From the NCBI GenBank assembly GCA_028565635.1, contig JAOXYB010006123.1, positions 1-20,178 of the forward strand: 20,178 nt of DNA, given 5' to 3'. Below, in pieces: positions 18,251-20,178 of the stretch. Numbering within the stretch: the stretch's first letter is position 1; every line of letters starts with the position of its first letter. Below the pieces are notes generated by a model that saw only the letters and a program-made list of their open reading frames with translations, searched no databases and had not been told where the DNA came from. The position numbers were made by a program, and so were the translations under genes. Source of the DNA: Phoronis ovalis (Eukaryota; Phoronida; Phoronidae).

Positions 18251-19256
18251 GTATTTTGAACTACTTGTCTAAAAGCGCAATTCATATTAATTGAAAGGAG
18301 CTACTCATCAAATTAAGCGATGGGTTAGCCTCTTGCCATTCCAAACATTAGATTAGTTCAATTTATTTCATAATGCATAAACTTAATCTGCACACTATGT
18401 AACAGTCATTCTATTGAATCAAGTTTCACTAAAGCTACATTTATCTTTCAATACAACTCTTTGAGGTGCTAAACAAATCAAATTTAGTATCCCGTAAACC
18501 CATTAGTCAATCAAGTATAACTGCAATTGGTTGAATGGAAAAATGTCGACCAAACTTAGTTTGTAGGATAGACTTTCTCATGCATGGCTATACATAATGG
18601 GGACCATTTTTACATTCAATACAAAAAATTATTACAAATCTTCAAAGTTAAAAATAACCATTATGTTGAATTTTTTCCTGGTGATATAATATAGTATAAT
18701 ATATGCACTCAACATTTTTTCCTGATTTTTCAAGATCGGATAAACCTTTATTTATAGTGCAATTGATTGGTAGTGTGCATCTACATAAAAACAGAAAACG
18801 GGGCAAATCAATTGATGGTACAGCCATGAGAAGACTATTTTGATTTGCTTAGCTGATACTTACTCTGGACATTTTTTGTTAGGTTACCTTTAAAGGCATT
18901 ATATGAATAGTATATTTCGGGAGTATGTATTAGAAACGATTCTTATTCACAATCAAATACAGCCTTGTTAAATTTGCTCCAACTTCAAATACATGTGGCA
19001 TACATGAAAATAAAAGGTATAATGCATATATGCACATGTATATGATTTTCTGTTTCTGTTTACCAAGAAATTTAGGATGTTGTGTTGTTCTAAAGAACAT
19101 TTAATAGCAAAGGATAGCACTGCCTTTCATGCTGAGCTAAAAAAGGAGCTTGCCATAACACAACTTTTGTACAGAGTTGCAACTTTCACACAATCACTTG
19201 ATGTTATATGAAATATTCTCTATTATATACTACTTTATCAAATATCAATATCATTA
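18251..19256. other. Intergenic DNA between convergent genes, nothing recognised
   Basis: About 1 kb of AT-rich sequence between the likely ends of MED25 (plus) and UMPS (minus). No open frame with a recognisable motif, no clear transposon ends and no RNA gene were seen. Confidence 0.6.
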
Positions 19257-19262
19257 TTTATT
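19257..19262 (-). terminator. Candidate poly(A) signal of UMPS
   Basis: TTTATT on the plus strand reads AATAAA on the minus strand, about 245 bp past the UMPS stop. Confidence 0.4.
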
Positions 19263-19363
19263 ATTTCATCACTATTACAGTTTGCATCAATCTGCTACTT
19301 TTTTTAACTACTCATACTTCAAAATTCATTTCATGGGTAATAAACAGCCAGTGGACGTTACTT

Positions 19364-19401
19364 CAAACCTAGCTCGTGTGGGTAATTTCGAACTAGGTTT
19401 G
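19364..19401. other. Hairpin in the UMPS 3' UTR
   Basis: CAAACCTAG (19364-19372) pairs perfectly with CTAGGTTTG (19393-19401); after one mismatch the stem continues three more base pairs (TCG/CGA), leaving a 12-nt loop. It would form in the UMPS transcript. Confidence 0.6.
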
Positions 19402-19506
19402 TCTTCACATTTCATTAATAGAGTTTACATCCATTAACCACAATACAATGTATGATGTAACAATAAAGTCACACATCAATTTAAACTATATAGCTGCACA
19501 GTATTA

Positions 19507-19691
19507 TTACAATCTTGCTTGATATGCTGCATATCCAGCTTCTTTATACTCCAAGGCTGCCTGTTGAGGGTTAGCAGCTTCTGTTATACCACGACCAACA
19601 ATGATGATGTCACATCCCTTTTCTGTGATAACCTTCTGCGGAGTAAGATATTGTTGTCCAAAAGCATCACCACCTGCATGTAGCTTCACAC
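19507..19691 (-). CDS. UMPS: UMP synthase, last exon (orotidine-5'-phosphate decarboxylase C-terminus)
   Basis: UMP synthase joins orotate phosphoribosyltransferase and OMP decarboxylase and makes UMP in the last two steps of de novo pyrimidine synthesis in the cytosol. On the minus strand, after acceptor TTTCCTCAG, two bases complete a Gly codon. Then come [20 protein letters not shown], the strand [10 protein letters not shown], and a final helix with [17 protein letters not shown] before TAA (19507-19509). GGD-x-x-GQQY-(S/T)P and DIIIVGRGI are OMP decarboxylase motifs that contact the substrate phosphate; the Gln and GR residues are present. The exon is 185 nt, and upstream exons lie beyond 20178. 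The end one or two residues before the usual mammalian end is normal variation. Confidence 0.95.
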
Positions 19692-20178
19692 CTGAGGAAA
19701 GAAAACCATACCTATCTTTATTTCACTATAAATTAAATCAAGAATACATCACAGATCAGGGTAAAAGTTTATCATTTTGTATCAAATGACGTTTTAACTT
19801 TAACACACTATTCTCTAACTAAAAGGGATATACCATCACCAAAATGATAAAAACAAGTTTTTCTGCCAAGAACACTTTACATCTCTGATATGAATGACAG
19901 CAATGCTTTCCCCTATATTACTGTTGTGAGGTTAGAATTAATGTTCCCCTCTTTATGACGAAGAAACATGAAGAGGGACTAACTCCCTTATCTGCATCCT
20001 CATCAGGACAAAGAGATTTAATCCAATGGTTGACTGACTAATTAAGTACTGAAATGTAGACAGAGATTTTTATTTTTCACATATTATGTTTGTATTTACT
20101 TTTTAAACAAGAGGTCTGCGGGTGCAGACAGATGCCCATCATATGATGTAGTTTCTGTAGTTGTAAAGCCATCTTTGT
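19692..20178 (-). other. UMPS: UMPS intron (partial)
   Basis: No further UMPS exon could be found; the preceding one should end in a T-P-G-like motif and is outside. Near the window end lies a 6-bp perfect stem, GTCTGC-GGGT-GCAGAC (20114-20129), in sequence beginning AAACAAGAG. This resembles the start of an interspersed repeat, but I cannot classify it. Confidence 0.7.

Larger units (their letters stand above)
19257..19506 (-). other. UMPS: UMPS 3' UTR (inferred)
   Basis: Runs from the stop to the minus-strand AATAAA at 19257-19262. It contains a strong hairpin (19364-19401). The plus-strand open frame at 19177-19437 overlaps it and is chance. Confidence 0.45.

Noticed and set aside
19177-19437. 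86-codon plus-strand frame opposite the UMPS 3' UTR
   Set aside because: Tyr/His/Ile-rich AT-driven frame without motif; overlaps the likely UMPS 3' UTR.
1-20178. Search for a CRISPR array, bacterial operon, defence system or viral gene
   Set aside because: Spliced eukaryotic genes throughout; no regular spaced repeats, no bacterial-type gene clusters and no recognisable viral protein motifs.

Overview
This window is AT-rich eukaryotic DNA. It has long introns with GT-AG borders, short phase-consistent exons and several small non-autonomous transposon copies. It carries most of one gene on the plus strand and the last exon of a second gene on the minus strand, arranged tail to tail. Conceptual translation identifies the first as MED25 (Mediator complex subunit 25) and the second as UMPS (the orotidine-5'-phosphate decarboxylase end of UMP synthase). 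Both are ordinary animal genes. The AT-richness, intron density, Gln-rich tail and intronic repeats suggest a marine invertebrate, most likely a mollusc, but taxonomy is inference only.

Layout. Positions 1-2964 hold no exon I could recognise and are probably the first intron and/or upstream DNA of MED25; its 5' exon (roughly 40-45 residues, including the start of the vWA domain) was not found. From 2965 to 16403 I could chain 20 exons. Every junction is GT-AG, every split codon restores the reading frame, and together they encode about 917 residues up to the stop at 16401-16403. The order of parts is: von Willebrand A domain (exons at 2965-6453), a Gln/Ser/Pro/Met-rich linker (7200-10524), the ACID/PTOV activator-binding domain (end of 10377-10524 to 12441), and a long Gln-rich tail (13162-16403) ending in an acidic/hydrophobic tip. 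From 16404 to about 18.2 kb is 3' UTR and then intergenic DNA. The terminal UMPS exon lies at 19507-19691 on the minus strand, with its 3' UTR running to about 19.26 kb. From 19692 to 20178 is UMPS intron DNA.

Mobile DNA. Two introns contain clear non-autonomous DNA transposons. One is a 274-bp element at 5080-5353 with 14-bp terminal inverted repeats and a perfect 9-bp target duplication (Mutator-like signature). The other is a 276-bp element at 9851-10126 flanked by TTAA, with short inverted termini and internal perfect palindromes (piggyBac-like signature). A third, weaker candidate sits at 13406-13966, between two exons that look like duplicates of each other. A set of three diverged copies of a ~110-bp repeat fills much of the intron at 3011-4246.

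The genes do not form a pathway together: MED25 links transcription activators to Mediator in the nucleus, UMPS makes UMP in the cytosol. I see no sign of a defence system, CRISPR array, operon or other novel multi-gene system. The points most worth a second look are the duplicated frame-neutral exons in the MED25 tail, the heptad repeat in its linker, and the two transposon copies.
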